Origin: CALCHA01 sp035548175
GTDB lineage: Bacteria; Planctomycetota; Phycisphaerae; WQYP01
Length of the DNA stretch: 64,000 nucleotides
Reading direction: 5' to 3'
Assembly (NCBI GenBank): GCA_035548175.1
Contig: DASZTO010000096.1
Coordinates: 1-64,000 of the forward strand
Position 1 is the first letter of the stretch. Each line of letters begins with the position of its first letter. Below, in pieces: positions 37,678 to 45,596 of the stretch. Made by a program: the position numbers and the translations under genes. Below the pieces are notes generated by a model. The model worked only from the letters and a program-made list of their open reading frames with translations. It made no database searches and was not told the DNA's origin.

Positions 37678-38544
37678 ATGCCGATTAAGACTTACAAGCC
37701 GACATCCGCGGGGCGGCGTTTTTCGAGCGTGAACGCGTACGCGGAGCTGACGACGAACGAGCCGGAGAAGAGCCTGCTGGAGCGGCGGAAGAAGACCGGC
37801 GGGCGGAACAACCGCGGCTGGATCACGTGCCGGCATATCGGCGGCGGGAACAAGCAGTTCTACCGCAAGATCGATTTCAAGCGGACGAAGGACGGGGTGA
37901 AGGGGAAAGTGGCGACGATCGAATACGATCCGAACCGGTCGGTGTTCATCGCGCTGGTGCAGTATGAGGATGGGGAGAAGCGGTACATTCTGGCGCCGCA
38001 GCAGATCAAGGTGGGGGATGAGATTGAATCGGGGACGAACGCGGACATTGAAAAGACGGTAGGGAACGCGATGCCGCTGGAGATTCTTCCGGTGGGCATG
38101 GAGATTCATAATATTGAGGTAGTGCCTGGGCAGGGCGGCCGTTTGTGCCGGAGCGCGGGCGGGGTGGCGCGGCTGATCGGCAAGGATGCGGGGTTTGCGA
38201 CGGTGCAGTTGCCGTCGGGGGAAGTGCGGCAGATTCACTGGAAGTGCCGGGCGACGATCGGGCAGTTGGGGAACTCGGATTGGATCAACATTCGGTGGGG
38301 CAAGGCGGGACGGACGCGGCATCGTGGGATTCGTCCGACGGTGCGTGGCGTGGCGCAGAACCCGGTGAGCCACCCCCTGGGCGGTGGTGAAGGGCGTTCC
38401 GGCGGCGGGCGGCACCCGGTGAGCAAGTGGGGCGTTCCCGCGAAGGGCGGCAAGACGCGAAATCCGCGGAAGAACTCGAGCAACAAGATCATTCGGCGCC
38501 GGATGACGGTGCGGTATGGCGAGTCGGTGCTGAAGCGGAAGTGA
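37678..38544 (+). CDS. rplB: 50S ribosomal protein L2
   Basis: The 288 residues include GRNNRGWITCRHIGGGNKQF near the N-terminus and the conserved VSHPLGGGEGRSGGGRHPVS loop near the peptidyl-transferase centre. It is slightly longer than the usual ~275 residues. L2 is required for subunit joining and peptidyl transfer. AGGG lies before the ATG, at the end of the heptamer tract. Confidence 0.97.
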   Translation: MPIKTYKPTSAGRRFSSVNAYAELTTNEPEKSLLERRKKTGGRNNRGWITCRHIGGGNKQFYRKIDFKRTKDGVKGKVATIEYDPNRSVFIALVQYEDGEKRYILAPQQIKVGDEIESGTNADIEKTVGNAMPLEILPVGMEIHNIEVVPGQGGRLCRSAGGVARLIGKDAGFATVQLPSGEVRQIHWKCRATIGQLGNSDWINIRWGKAGRTRHRGIRPTVRGVAQNPVSHPLGGGEGRSGGGRHPVSKWGVPAKGGKTRNPRKNSSNKIIRRRMTVRYGESVLKRK

Positions 38545-38553
38545 GCGGCGAGT

Positions 38554-38602
38554 AGTCAGTAGACAGTAGACAGAAGATGGAAGATAGAGACTAGGAAGAC
38601 AG
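38554..38602. repeat. heptamer repeat, rplB-rpsS spacer
   Basis: AGTCAGT, AGACAGT, AGACAGA, AGATGGA and AGATAGA, then decayed units. Confidence 0.9.
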
Positions 38603-38604
38603 AG

Positions 38605-38886
38605 ATGAGTCGGAGCACGAAAAAAGGGCCGTTTGTGGCGGAATACCTTCTGAAGAAGGTGAACGAGCTGAACGCGCAGCGCGCCAAGACGCCGATCAAG
38701 ACGTGGTCGCGGTCGAGCACGATCATCCCGGATTTCGTGGGGCACACGTTTGAGGTTCACAACGGGAAGGACTTCAAGCGGGTGTTCGTGACGGAAGACA
38801 TGGTGGGCCACAAGCTGGGCGAGTTTTCGTTCACGCGGACGTTCAAGGGCCACACGGCGGTGAAGAAAGAAGAAGCTGCGAAGTGA
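38605..38886 (+). CDS. rpsS: 30S ribosomal protein S19
   Basis: The 93 residues begin MSRSTKKGPFVAEYLLKKV and contain TWSRSSTIIPDFVGHTFEVH and GHKLGEFSFTRTFKGH, all standard. S19 binds the 30S head with S13. AGGAAG lies upstream, within the repeat-derived spacer. Confidence 0.97.
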   Translation: MSRSTKKGPFVAEYLLKKVNELNAQRAKTPIKTWSRSSTIIPDFVGHTFEVHNGKDFKRVFVTEDMVGHKLGEFSFTRTFKGHTAVKKEEAAK

Positions 38887-38890
38887 CGGA

Positions 38891-38946
38891 AGGCAGTAGT
38901 CAGTAGACAGAAGTCAGAAGTCAGTAGACGGAAGACGGAAGACGGA
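38891..38946. repeat. eight-unit heptamer repeat, rpsS-rplV spacer
   Basis: AGGCAGT, AGTCAGT, AGACAGA, AGTCAGA, AGTCAGT and AGACGGA x3 follow each other with no insertions: the longest tract in the window. Confidence 0.95.
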
Positions 38947-38970
38947 AGCAAAGACGGTCTGAGGCTGGTT

Positions 38971-39408
38971 ATGGCGTATGTATCGAAATGGCGGTTTGCG
39001 AGGATCACGGCGCGGAAGGCGCGGCTGCTCACGGATTTGATCCGGAACAAGCCGGTGGACGAAGCGCTGGACCTTTTGAAGTTCAACAAGAAGCGCGGCG
39101 CGGTGATGGTGGCGAAGGTGCTCAAGAGCGCGATCGCCAACGCGGACGCGAAGGAAGCGGACACGGAGTCGCTGTTCGTGTCGCGCTCGTTCTGCGATGA
39201 CGGGCCGATCATGAAGCGGTTCCAGCCCAAGGATCGGGGCAAGAGCTTTTCGATTTTCAAGCGGCTGTGCCACATCACGGTGGAAGTGGATGAGGGCACG
39301 CCGAAGATGACGAAGGGCAAGCGGCGGAAGCTGGAGATTCGCCGGGACCGCCTGGCGAAGAAGAAGCCGGCTGGCGAAAAGAAGACGGAAGCGGCAGAGA
39401 GCAAGTAA
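38971..39408 (+). CDS. rplV: 50S ribosomal protein L22
   Basis: The 145 residues contain ITARKARLLTDLIRNKPVDE and ALDLLKFNKKRGAVMVAKVL, then a tunnel-loop region and a Lys/Glu-rich tail longer than in E. coli L22 (about 110). L22 lines the exit tunnel. GAGG lies 8 nt before the ATG. Confidence 0.96.
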   Translation: MAYVSKWRFARITARKARLLTDLIRNKPVDEALDLLKFNKKRGAVMVAKVLKSAIANADAKEADTESLFVSRSFCDDGPIMKRFQPKDRGKSFSIFKRLCHITVEVDEGTPKMTKGKRRKLEIRRDRLAKKKPAGEKKTEAAESK

Positions 39409-39455
39409 TTCGACTGGGCGCGGCAAGGCGGCGTCCGAACTGATAAGAGGTCAGC

Positions 39456-40154
39456 ATGGGTCAGAAGATACATCCAAATGGGTTCCGGGTTGGCGTGACC
39501 GAGGGGTGGAACAGCCGGTGGTTTGCCCCCAAGAAGCTGTTCGGGGAACTGCTGGTGGAAGACCAGAAGATCCGGGAGTACGTGGACAACAAGCTGAACC
39601 GCCAGCCGCCGTACGCGGCGGTGTCGAAGGTGGAAATCGAGCGCACGCGGGAAGAGCTCAAGGTGCTGTTGCACACGGCCCGTCCGGGCGTGGTGATCGG
39701 GCCCAAGGGCGCGGAAGTGGACAAGCTGCGGAACCAGCTTGAGGATTTGACCGGCCGTAAGGTGAAGGTCGAGATCGCGGAGATCGGCCGGCCCGACCTG
39801 AACGGTCAGTTGATGGCCGAGGGGATCGCGGAGCAGTTGAAGAAGCGGTCTGCGTTCCGGCGGGTGCTGAAGCAGAAGAGCGACGCGGCGCGGAATGCGG
39901 GCGCGAAGGGGATCAAGATCCAGCTTTCGGGCCGGATCGGCGGTGCGGAAATCGCGCGGGTGGAAAAGATGATCAACGGGTCGATCCCGCTGCACACGCT
40001 GCAGGCGAACATCAGCTATGGGCAGGTGCACTGCCGCACGCCGTACGGCGTGATCGGGATCAAGGTGTGGATTTACCAGGGGACGTATGCGGAGACCGAC
40101 GCGCAGGCGGCGGTGGCCGGGAGCAATCAGCCGCGGCGTCCGCGTCGCCGGTAA
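39456..40154 (+). CDS. rpsC: 30S ribosomal protein S3
   Basis: The 232 residues start MGQKIHPNGFRVGVTEGWNS, with a KH domain (GPKGAEVDKLRNQLEDLTGR) and the C-terminal IPLHTLQANISYGQVHCRT. S3 is part of the mRNA entry site and helicase. AGAGGT precedes the ATG. There is no heptamer tract in the short spacer before it. Confidence 0.97.
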   Translation: MGQKIHPNGFRVGVTEGWNSRWFAPKKLFGELLVEDQKIREYVDNKLNRQPPYAAVSKVEIERTREELKVLLHTARPGVVIGPKGAEVDKLRNQLEDLTGRKVKVEIAEIGRPDLNGQLMAEGIAEQLKKRSAFRRVLKQKSDAARNAGAKGIKIQLSGRIGGAEIARVEKMINGSIPLHTLQANISYGQVHCRTPYGVIGIKVWIYQGTYAETDAQAAVAGSNQPRRPRRR

Positions 40155-40211
40155 TGAGGACAGTCAACGATGGGCCGGCAATGAGGCTGGTTCCGAGACG
40201 GAGATACAGAC

Positions 40212-40631
40212 ATGGCGATGATGCCATCACGAGTGAAGTGGCGCAAGCAGCAGCGCGGGATCATGAAGGGGAACGCGACCCGGGGCAACAAGGTGAGCTT
40301 CGGAGAGTACGCGATCCAGTCGCTGGAGCCGGGCCGGATCAACGGCCGGCAGATCGAAGCGGGGCGCATGGCGTGCTCGCACTATCTGGCGCGTGAAGGC
40401 CGGGTGTATATCCGGATCTTCCCGCACAAGAGCTTTTCGAAGAAGCCCCTGGAAACGCGTATGGGCACGGGCAAGGGCGAGCCGGAGTTCTGGGCGGCGG
40501 AAGTGAAGCCCGGGACGATCCTGTTTGAGATCGCCGGCGTGGACGAGACGGTGGCGCGGCGGGCGTTTGCCCGGGTGGCCTACAAGATGCCGGTGCGGTG
40601 CCGGTTCGTGAAACGGCGGCATACGCTGTGA
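40212..40631 (+). CDS. rplP: 50S ribosomal protein L16
   Basis: The 139 residues begin MAMMPSRVKWRKQQRGIMKG and contain RVYIRIFPHKSFSKKPLETR and MGTGKGEPEFWAAEVKPG, as expected. L16 helps position tRNA in the A and P sites. CGGAG lies about 8 nt upstream. Confidence 0.97.
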   Translation: MAMMPSRVKWRKQQRGIMKGNATRGNKVSFGEYAIQSLEPGRINGRQIEAGRMACSHYLAREGRVYIRIFPHKSFSKKPLETRMGTGKGEPEFWAAEVKPGTILFEIAGVDETVARRAFARVAYKMPVRCRFVKRRHTL

Positions 40632-40636
40632 CGAGA

Positions 40637-40664
40637 AGTCAGAAGACAGAAGGCAGTAGTCAGT
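40637..40664. repeat. heptamer repeat, rplP-rpmC spacer
   Basis: AGTCAGA, AGACAGA, AGGCAGT and AGTCAGT. Confidence 0.9.
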
Positions 40665-40681
40665 AGAAGACGAGTGAGCAT

Positions 40682-40900
40682 ATGGCCAGCGAGACGTTGA
40701 AAGAATATCGGGGAATGTCGGGGGAGCAGCTTCACGAGCATGAAGAGGAGCTGCGAACGAAACTGTTCAAGCTCAGGACCACGGCCTCGAGCGAGAAGGT
40801 GAAGGACGTGTCGCAGTTTCAGAAGATCAAAAAGGACATTGCGCGGATCAAAACGATCCAGCGCGAGCAGGAATTGAAGAACGCGAAGGCCCAGGCGTAA
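40682..40900 (+). CDS. rpmC: 50S ribosomal protein L29
   Basis: The 72 residues form two helices: LKEYRGMSGEQLHEHEEEL and KIKKDIARIKTIQREQEL. L29 sits next to L23 at the tunnel exit. The ribosome site is weak (GAG only), since the spacer is repeat-derived. Confidence 0.94.
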   Translation: MASETLKEYRGMSGEQLHEHEEELRTKLFKLRTTASSEKVKDVSQFQKIKKDIARIKTIQREQELKNAKAQA

Positions 40901-40915
40901 GCAGGATTGAGAGAT

Positions 40916-41314
40916 ATGACGACGGCGACCCCAACCCAGAGCTCCGAATCCAGGCAGAACCGCAAACTGCGGAACCGGCTGATCGGCATGGTGACCAGCG
41001 ACAAGGTGAACAAGACCCGCAAGGTCGTGTTCGAATACCTGGCGCGGCATGCGAAGTACAACAAGTACGTGAAGCGGCAGACGGTGCTGCACGTGCACGA
41101 CGAGAAGAACGAGAGCCGGGTTGGCGACCAGGTGGAAGTGATGAGCTGCCGGCCCATCTCGAAAACCAAGACGTACCGGCTGGTGCGGATCGTGGTCAAG
41201 GGCACGCAGATCGACACGAGCATCCTGGAAGGCGAGGCGTCGAAAATGTTTGAGAAGAAGCGCGAGGAAGCGCCGGCAGCCACCGGCGGCGAAGCGCAAC
41301 AGTCGGGTGAATAA
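40916..41314 (+). CDS. rpsQ: 30S ribosomal protein S17, extended
   Basis: The 132 residues have an OB-fold core, GMVTSDKVNKTRKVVFEYLA, HDEKNESRVGDQVEVMSCRP and SKTKTYRLVRIV. The usual protein has about 85 residues; here about 20 extra precede the core and a Glu/Ala-rich tail follows. The ATG at 40916 is preferred over an in-frame TTG nine bases earlier. It starts 15 nt after rpmC. Confidence 0.94.
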   Translation: MTTATPTQSSESRQNRKLRNRLIGMVTSDKVNKTRKVVFEYLARHAKYNKYVKRQTVLHVHDEKNESRVGDQVEVMSCRPISKTKTYRLVRIVVKGTQIDTSILEGEASKMFEKKREEAPAATGGEAQQSGE

Positions 41315-41362
41315 TCGGCGGAGGACCGCCCGAAAGCGGCACTCCTTACGAGGTAACGAGAG

Positions 41363-41749
41363 ATGATTCAGCAGCAGACACGAGTCGACATCGCGGACAA
41401 CACGGGCGCCAAGACGGCGATGTGCATCAAGGTGCTTGGCGGCTCGACGGCGCGCGGCAAGTTCACGCGCAAGGTGGCGAGCGTCGGGGACCTCATCGTG
41501 GTGGCGGTCAAGACGGCCACCCCCAACGGCGACGTGAAGCTGCATGATGTGGCCAAGGCGATCATCGTGCGGACGAAGCAGCCGATCCGGCGTTCGGACG
41601 GCAGCTACGTGCGGTTCGACCGCAACGCGGCGGTGATCGTGGACGCCGATGGAAATCCGCGCGGCACGCGTATTTTCGGCGCGGTGGCCCGCGAGCTTCG
41701 CGAGAAGAACATGATGAAGATCGTGTCGCTGGCGTCGGAAGTGGTTTGA
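41363..41749 (+). CDS. rplN: 50S ribosomal protein L14
   Basis: The 128 residues begin MIQQQTRVDIADNTGAKTAM and contain GSYVRFDRNAAVIVDADGNP and GTRIFGAVARELREKNMMKI. L14 takes part in the intersubunit bridge near the L3 and L19 contacts. An insertion of about six residues is present relative to the common 122. Confidence 0.97.
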   Translation: MIQQQTRVDIADNTGAKTAMCIKVLGGSTARGKFTRKVASVGDLIVVAVKTATPNGDVKLHDVAKAIIVRTKQPIRRSDGSYVRFDRNAAVIVDADGNPRGTRIFGAVARELREKNMMKIVSLASEVV

Positions 41750-41758
41750 CGAGTTGGT

Positions 41759-41786
41759 AGTGGTCAGTGGCCAGTGGTCAGTGGCC
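41759..41786. repeat. heptamer repeat, rplN-rplX spacer (AGTGGTC type)
   Basis: AGTGGTC, AGTGGCC, AGTGGTC and AGTGGCC alternate exactly; this is a different word from the neighbouring spacers but like 7671-7698. Confidence 0.95.
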
Positions 41787-41808
41787 AGAACAGATAGGAC
41801 GTTGAGAT

Positions 41809-42132
41809 ATGGCTGCTCGGATCAAGAAAGATGACATCGTGTTTGTTCGCTCGGGCGACAACAAGGGGAAGACCGGCAAGGTGCTGCGGATCGTCGGGGA
41901 CAAGGTGATTGTCGAAGGCGTGAACGTGGTGTGGAAGCACCTGAAGCCGACGCAGCAGGCGCCCAAGGGCGGCCGGATTCAGAAGGAAGCGCCGATTCAC
42001 ATGTCGAAGGTGCAGCCGGTGGATCCCAAGACGGGCCGTGGGACGCGGGTGAAGTTCACGGTTGACAACGGTGAGAAGCACCGAGTGGCGGCGAAGACGG
42101 GCAACGATCTGGGTCTCGTGGGCAAGGCCTGA
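41809..42132 (+). CDS. rplX: 50S ribosomal protein L24
   Basis: The 107 residues begin with a KOW motif, KKDDIVFVRSGDNKGKTGKV, and contain GGRIQKEAPIHMSKVQPVDP. L24 is an assembly initiator of the large subunit. AGGA lies before the ATG. Confidence 0.97.
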   Translation: MAARIKKDDIVFVRSGDNKGKTGKVLRIVGDKVIVEGVNVVWKHLKPTQQAPKGGRIQKEAPIHMSKVQPVDPKTGRGTRVKFTVDNGEKHRVAAKTGNDLGLVGKA

Positions 42133-42204
42133 GGCATTTTGACGCTGAGGCAACCAAGCGGTGAGAGCCGGCTTGGGGCCCGAGAGCGAATAAGGAAATA
42201 AGTC

Positions 42205-43026
42205 ATGGCGAAAGAAGAGAAGAAAGAAAAGAAGGCGGCCAAGACGCCCGAGCAGATCGAAGCCGAGAAGGCGGCGAAAGTCGCGAAGAAGGCGGAGATG
42301 GCGGCCAAGGCGAAGGAAGCCGTCGCCGGCGGCACGGCGGCTGCGCCTGCGGAAGGCGGAGAGGCGCCGAAGCCCGAGGGCAAGCCCGCGAAGGGCGGCA
42401 AGGGCGGCGGGAAAAAGAAGGAAGAAGGCGGGGAGGCGCAGGCGTTTCCGAAGGATTACGTTCCGCGGCTGAAGAAGCGGTACGAGGCGGAGATCGCGCC
42501 GGGGCTGATGGGGGAGTTGAAGCTGAAGAACAAGATGGCGTTGCCGCGGATCGAGAAGATCGTGATCTCGATGGGCCTGGGCAAGGCGATCGCGGAGAAG
42601 CCGCGGCTGGAAGCGGCGGTGAAGGAACTGACGGCGATTGCCGGTCAGAAGGCGGTGGTGTGCAAGGCGAAGAAATCGGTGTCGAACTTCAAGCTGCGTG
42701 AAGGCATGGAGATCGGCGCGAAGGTGACGCTGCGTGGCAACCGGATGTGGGAATTCCTGGATCGGTTGATCGTGCTGGCGATTCCGCGTGTGAAGGACTT
42801 CCGCGGGCTCAATCCCAAGGGATTTGACGGGCGCGGGAACTACAATATGGGGATCGCGGAGCAGACGGTATTTCCGGAAGTCGATTCGGCGGCGGTGACG
42901 TTCCACCAGGGGATGAACATCACGATCGTGACGACGGCGGGCGACAACGCGCGGGGCTTCAGCCTGCTCAAGCACCTGGGGATGCCTTTCCGGCAGGATG
43001 AAGCGCAGCAGAAGAAAGCCGGCTGA
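42205..43026 (+). CDS. rplE: 50S ribosomal protein L5 with long charged N-terminal extension
   Basis: The 273 residues consist of about 85 Lys/Ala/Glu/Gly-rich residues followed by a normal L5, which starts near PKDYVPRLKKRYEAEIAPGL and has MALPRIEKIVISMGLGKAIA and FRGLNPKGFDGRGNYNMGI. L5 contacts 5S rRNA and the P-site tRNA. AAGGAA precedes the first ATG, and no credible internal start with a ribosome site was seen, so the extension is probably translated. Typical L5 has about 180 residues. Confidence 0.95.
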   Translation: MAKEEKKEKKAAKTPEQIEAEKAAKVAKKAEMAAKAKEAVAGGTAAAPAEGGEAPKPEGKPAKGGKGGGKKKEEGGEAQAFPKDYVPRLKKRYEAEIAPGLMGELKLKNKMALPRIEKIVISMGLGKAIAEKPRLEAAVKELTAIAGQKAVVCKAKKSVSNFKLREGMEIGAKVTLRGNRMWEFLDRLIVLAIPRVKDFRGLNPKGFDGRGNYNMGIAEQTVFPEVDSAAVTFHQGMNITIVTTAGDNARGFSLLKHLGMPFRQDEAQQKKAG

Positions 43027-43032
43027 GAAAAA

Positions 43033-43067
43033 CACGCAGAACGAGAGACGAAAGACGCAAGGCAAAG
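43033..43067. repeat. heptamer repeat, rplE-rpsN spacer (GACGAAA type)
   Basis: Decayed units followed by GACGAAA, GACGCAA and GGCAAAG. Confidence 0.7.
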
Positions 43068-43076
43068 GGTAGATAG

Positions 43077-43346
43077 ATGGCGACGACGGCTTGGAATGTT
43101 CGGTATAAGAAGCGGCTGGAGCTGGTGCAGAAGTATGCGGAGCAGCGCCGGAAGCTGAAGGAAGAGAAGAATTACGCGGCGCTGGCCAAGCTGCCGCGGA
43201 ATTCGTCGCCGACGCGCCTGGCGCGGCGTTGCGAGCTCACGGGCCGGCGTCGCGGGTATTACCGCAAGTTCAAGATCTCGCGCATCATGCTGCGGGAGCT
43301 GGCGCACGCGGGCCTGATTCCCGGGATGCGCAAGAGCAGCTGGTAA
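43077..43346 (+). CDS. rpsN: 30S ribosomal protein S14, zinc-free type
   Basis: The 89 residues include YKKRLELVQKYAEQRRKLKE and SSPTRLARRCELTGRRRGYY. The CxxC pairs of the zinc-binding short form are absent, so this is the long C-minus form. S14 sits in the 30S head. AAGGG precedes the ATG, at the end of the heptamer tract. Confidence 0.96.
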   Translation: MATTAWNVRYKKRLELVQKYAEQRRKLKEEKNYAALAKLPRNSSPTRLARRCELTGRRRGYYRKFKISRIMLRELAHAGLIPGMRKSSW

Positions 43347-43348
43347 AA

Positions 43349-43392
43349 GACGAACGACGAAAGACAAAAGAACAAAAGACGAAAGTCGGACG
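43349..43392. repeat. heptamer repeat, rpsN-rpsH spacer
   Basis: GACGAAC, GACGAAA, GACAAAA, GAACAAAA (one extra base), GACGAAA and a final decayed unit. Confidence 0.85.
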
Positions 43393-43407
43393 AAATAGGG
43401 TTTGATT

Positions 43408-43803
43408 ATGAGCGACACGATCGCGGACATGCTGACACGGCTGCGGAATGCGGCGGCGGCGAAGCACAAGACGGTGGACGTGAAAAACTCCAAGATTTGC
43501 CAGGGCATTGCCCGCGTGCTGAAGGAGGAGGGTTACGTCGACGACTTTTCGGTGCTGGACGACGGGACCAAGCAGGGGCTGATCCGCCTGACGATCCGGT
43601 ATACGCCGACGGGCGAGCAGGTGCTGCGGGAAGTGAAGCGCATCTCGAAGCCCGGCTGCCGGGTGTACCGGTCGGTGAAGGATTTGCCGCGGGTGATCCA
43701 GGGATTGGGCGTCGTGGTGTTGTCGACAAGCAAGGGCGTGCTGTCGGATCGGCAGGCGCGGCAGCAGAACATCGGTGGCGAGTTGCTGGCGACGGTGAGC
43801 TAA
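43408..43803 (+). CDS. rpsH: 30S ribosomal protein S8
   Basis: The 131 residues begin MSDTIADMLTRLRNAAAAKH and contain SKPGCRVYRSVKDLPRVIQG and VVLSTSKGVLSDRQARQ. S8 binds the central 16S domain and regulates the spc operon in E. coli. The ATG at 43408 is chosen over an upstream in-frame TTG; AGGG lies 8 nt away. Confidence 0.97.
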   Translation: MSDTIADMLTRLRNAAAAKHKTVDVKNSKICQGIARVLKEEGYVDDFSVLDDGTKQGLIRLTIRYTPTGEQVLREVKRISKPGCRVYRSVKDLPRVIQGLGVVVLSTSKGVLSDRQARQQNIGGELLATVS

Positions 43804-43809
43804 AAACCG

Positions 43810-43826
43810 GAAGACGAAAGACGAAT
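43810..43826. repeat. short heptamer repeat, rpsH-rplF spacer
   Basis: GACGAAA and a GACGAAT unit, with a preceding GGAA; a minimal copy of the same class. Confidence 0.55.
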
Positions 43827-43888
43827 GTTTTTGCCGGATGGCCCGCCGAGGGGCGGATGAGACCGGACGGCGTTAAAGAGGTGATGTG

Positions 43889-44443
43889 ATGAGTCGCGTT
43901 GGAAAGAAGCCTGTGACGATCCCGGAGAAGGTGAAGGTCGCCATCAACGGGCGGATGTTGTCATTTGAGGGGCCCAAGGGGAAGCTGTCGTTCGAGCATC
44001 ATCCGAATGCGAAGGTTCGGGTGGAAGGCGGGACGGTGGTGGTGGAGCGGGTGAACGATGAGAAGATTTCGCGCGCGGTGCACGGGCTGACGCGGGCGCT
44101 GGTGCAGAACAACGTGATCGGCGTGTCGACCGGCTACGTCAAAGACCTGGAAATCCAGGGCGTCGGATACAAGGCGGAGCTTCAGGGCAAGATGGTGCTT
44201 TTGTCGCTGGGCTATGCGAACCAGTTGAAGGTGCCGGTGCCCGATGGGGTCGCCGTCAAGATCGAAGCGCAGGGCACGCGCATCAACATCAGCGGCGCGG
44301 ACAAGCAGGTCGTGGGCCAGTTGGCGGCCGAGATTCGCCGTCTGCGGAAGCCCGAGCCCTACAAGGGCAAGGGCGTGCGGTATGTTGGCGAGCAGGTGAA
44401 GAAGAAGCTCGGCAAGCAGTTCGCCGGCGCCGGCGCCAAGTAA
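43889..44443 (+). CDS. rplF: 50S ribosomal protein L6
   Basis: The 184 residues begin MSRVGKKPVTIPEKVKV and carry VSTGYVKDLEIQGVGYKAEL and AAEIRRLRKPEPYKGKGVRY. L6 lies near the factor-binding site. The ATG at 43889 follows GAGGTG at a 5-nt distance; a GTG three bases earlier is less likely. Confidence 0.97.
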   Translation: MSRVGKKPVTIPEKVKVAINGRMLSFEGPKGKLSFEHHPNAKVRVEGGTVVVERVNDEKISRAVHGLTRALVQNNVIGVSTGYVKDLEIQGVGYKAELQGKMVLLSLGYANQLKVPVPDGVAVKIEAQGTRINISGADKQVVGQLAAEIRRLRKPEPYKGKGVRYVGEQVKKKLGKQFAGAGAK

Positions 44444-44509
44444 GAGAGATCATTGAAGTAGCACTGGAACCCCATTGAGGGCGCACAGGGCGAAAAAAGG
44501 AATAGAGAC

Positions 44510-44881
44510 ATGAGCCAGACGATCAACACATTGAAGCTGACGCGGCGGGCGCAGCGCAAGAGCCGGACCGCGGGATCGGTGCGGGGCACGACGGAGCGTC
44601 CGCGGCTGAGCGTGTTCCGGAGCGTGAAGAACATTTACGCCCAGATCATCGACGACACGACGGGCAAAACCCTGGCGGCGGCGAGTTCAAGGGATGATGC
44701 CAAGGGCGACTTGAAGCACGGCGGCAACAAGAACGCGGCGGCGGCGATCGGCAAGGCGATTGCAGCCAAGGCGGCGGCCAAAGGAATCACGCAGGTGGCC
44801 TTCGATCGCAACGGATATCAGTATCACGGCCGCGTGAAGGCGCTGGCCGATGCGGCGCGCGAGGCCGGCCTGAAGTTCTGA
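44510..44881 (+). CDS. rplR: 50S ribosomal protein L18
   Basis: The 123 residues have GTTERPRLSVFRSVKNIYAQ and VAFDRNGYQYHGRVKALADA, typical of L18, which binds 5S rRNA with L5. AAGGAA is the ribosome site. Confidence 0.96.
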   Translation: MSQTINTLKLTRRAQRKSRTAGSVRGTTERPRLSVFRSVKNIYAQIIDDTTGKTLAAASSRDDAKGDLKHGGNKNAAAAIGKAIAAKAAAKGITQVAFDRNGYQYHGRVKALADAAREAGLKF

Positions 44882-44887
44882 CGCAAC

Positions 44888-44918
44888 GACGACAAGACAA
44901 ATAGACGAAAGACGAAAG
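44888..44918. repeat. heptamer repeat, rplR-rpsE spacer
   Basis: Decayed GAC(A/G)A units ending with two exact GACGAAA copies, then a T7 run. Confidence 0.7.
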
Positions 44919-44933
44919 TTTTTTTGGTGACCT

Positions 44934-45428
44934 ATGACAGATCGTGGATTTGATAAAGAAGACCGGGGCGTGGAGTCGTCGACCATCGGCGTGTTCCGCT
45001 CGGCCAAGGTGGTCAAGGGCGGCAAAAACTTCGCCTTCGAAGCCCTGGTGGCGGCTGGCGACAAACAGGGGAACATCGGCATCGGCTATGGCAAGGCCAA
45101 GGAAGTGCCGGCGGCCGTCGAGAAGGCCACCAAGGACGCGCGTCGCCGGATGGTGAACGTCTCGCTGGTCGGCGGGACCATCCCCCACGAAGTCACCGGC
45201 AAGTTCGGGGCGTCGATGATTCGCCTCGTGCCGGCGCGGCCGGGCACCGGCATCAAGGCGGGGCGCTACGTGCGGCCCGTGCTGGAACTGGTGGGAATCC
45301 GGGACATCCTGACCAAGGCCTACGGCTCGACCAATAAGAAGAACCTGTCGAAAGCCGCGCTGGCGGCGCTGCAGTCGCTCCGAACCAAGCAGGCGATTAC
45401 GGAGCAGCGCGGCGTGGAAGTGGCCTGA
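44934..45428 (+). CDS. rpsE: 30S ribosomal protein S5
   Basis: The 164 residues include IGVFRSAKVVKGGKNFAFEA and GKAKEVPAAVEKATKDARRR, the double-stranded RNA-binding part. S5 affects decoding accuracy. The ribosome site is poor: a T7 run and GGTGA precede the ATG. rpmD, which usually follows, is absent; instead there is a heptamer repeat and a terminator-like hairpin. Confidence 0.97.
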   Translation: MTDRGFDKEDRGVESSTIGVFRSAKVVKGGKNFAFEALVAAGDKQGNIGIGYGKAKEVPAAVEKATKDARRRMVNVSLVGGTIPHEVTGKFGASMIRLVPARPGTGIKAGRYVRPVLELVGIRDILTKAYGSTNKKNLSKAALAALQSLRTKQAITEQRGVEVA

Positions 45429-45434
45429 CGCAAA

Positions 45435-45455
45435 AGTCAGTAGACAGTAGACAGA
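45435..45455. repeat. heptamer repeat, rpsE-rplO spacer
   Basis: AGTCAGT, AGACAGT and AGACAGA. Confidence 0.85.
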
Positions 45456-45469
45456 AGTTTTAGCGGGTT

Positions 45470-45501
45470 GCGGCTGGCGCGTGTCGGCCGCCCCTTTTTT
45501 T
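45470..45501 (+). terminator. terminator-like hairpin between rpsE and rplO
   Basis: GCGGC pairs with GCCGC around a 12-nt loop and a T7 run follows at 45495-45501. It could end or attenuate transcription inside the ribosomal cluster. Confidence 0.5.
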
Positions 45502-45596
45502 AGTGAAGAGCGAGGGGAAGCGGACGACGGGACGGATGCGGCAAGCTGCGGCTTCCCAAACATCGGTCCTTCGCTTCTCCGAAAGGAGTTCAAACC

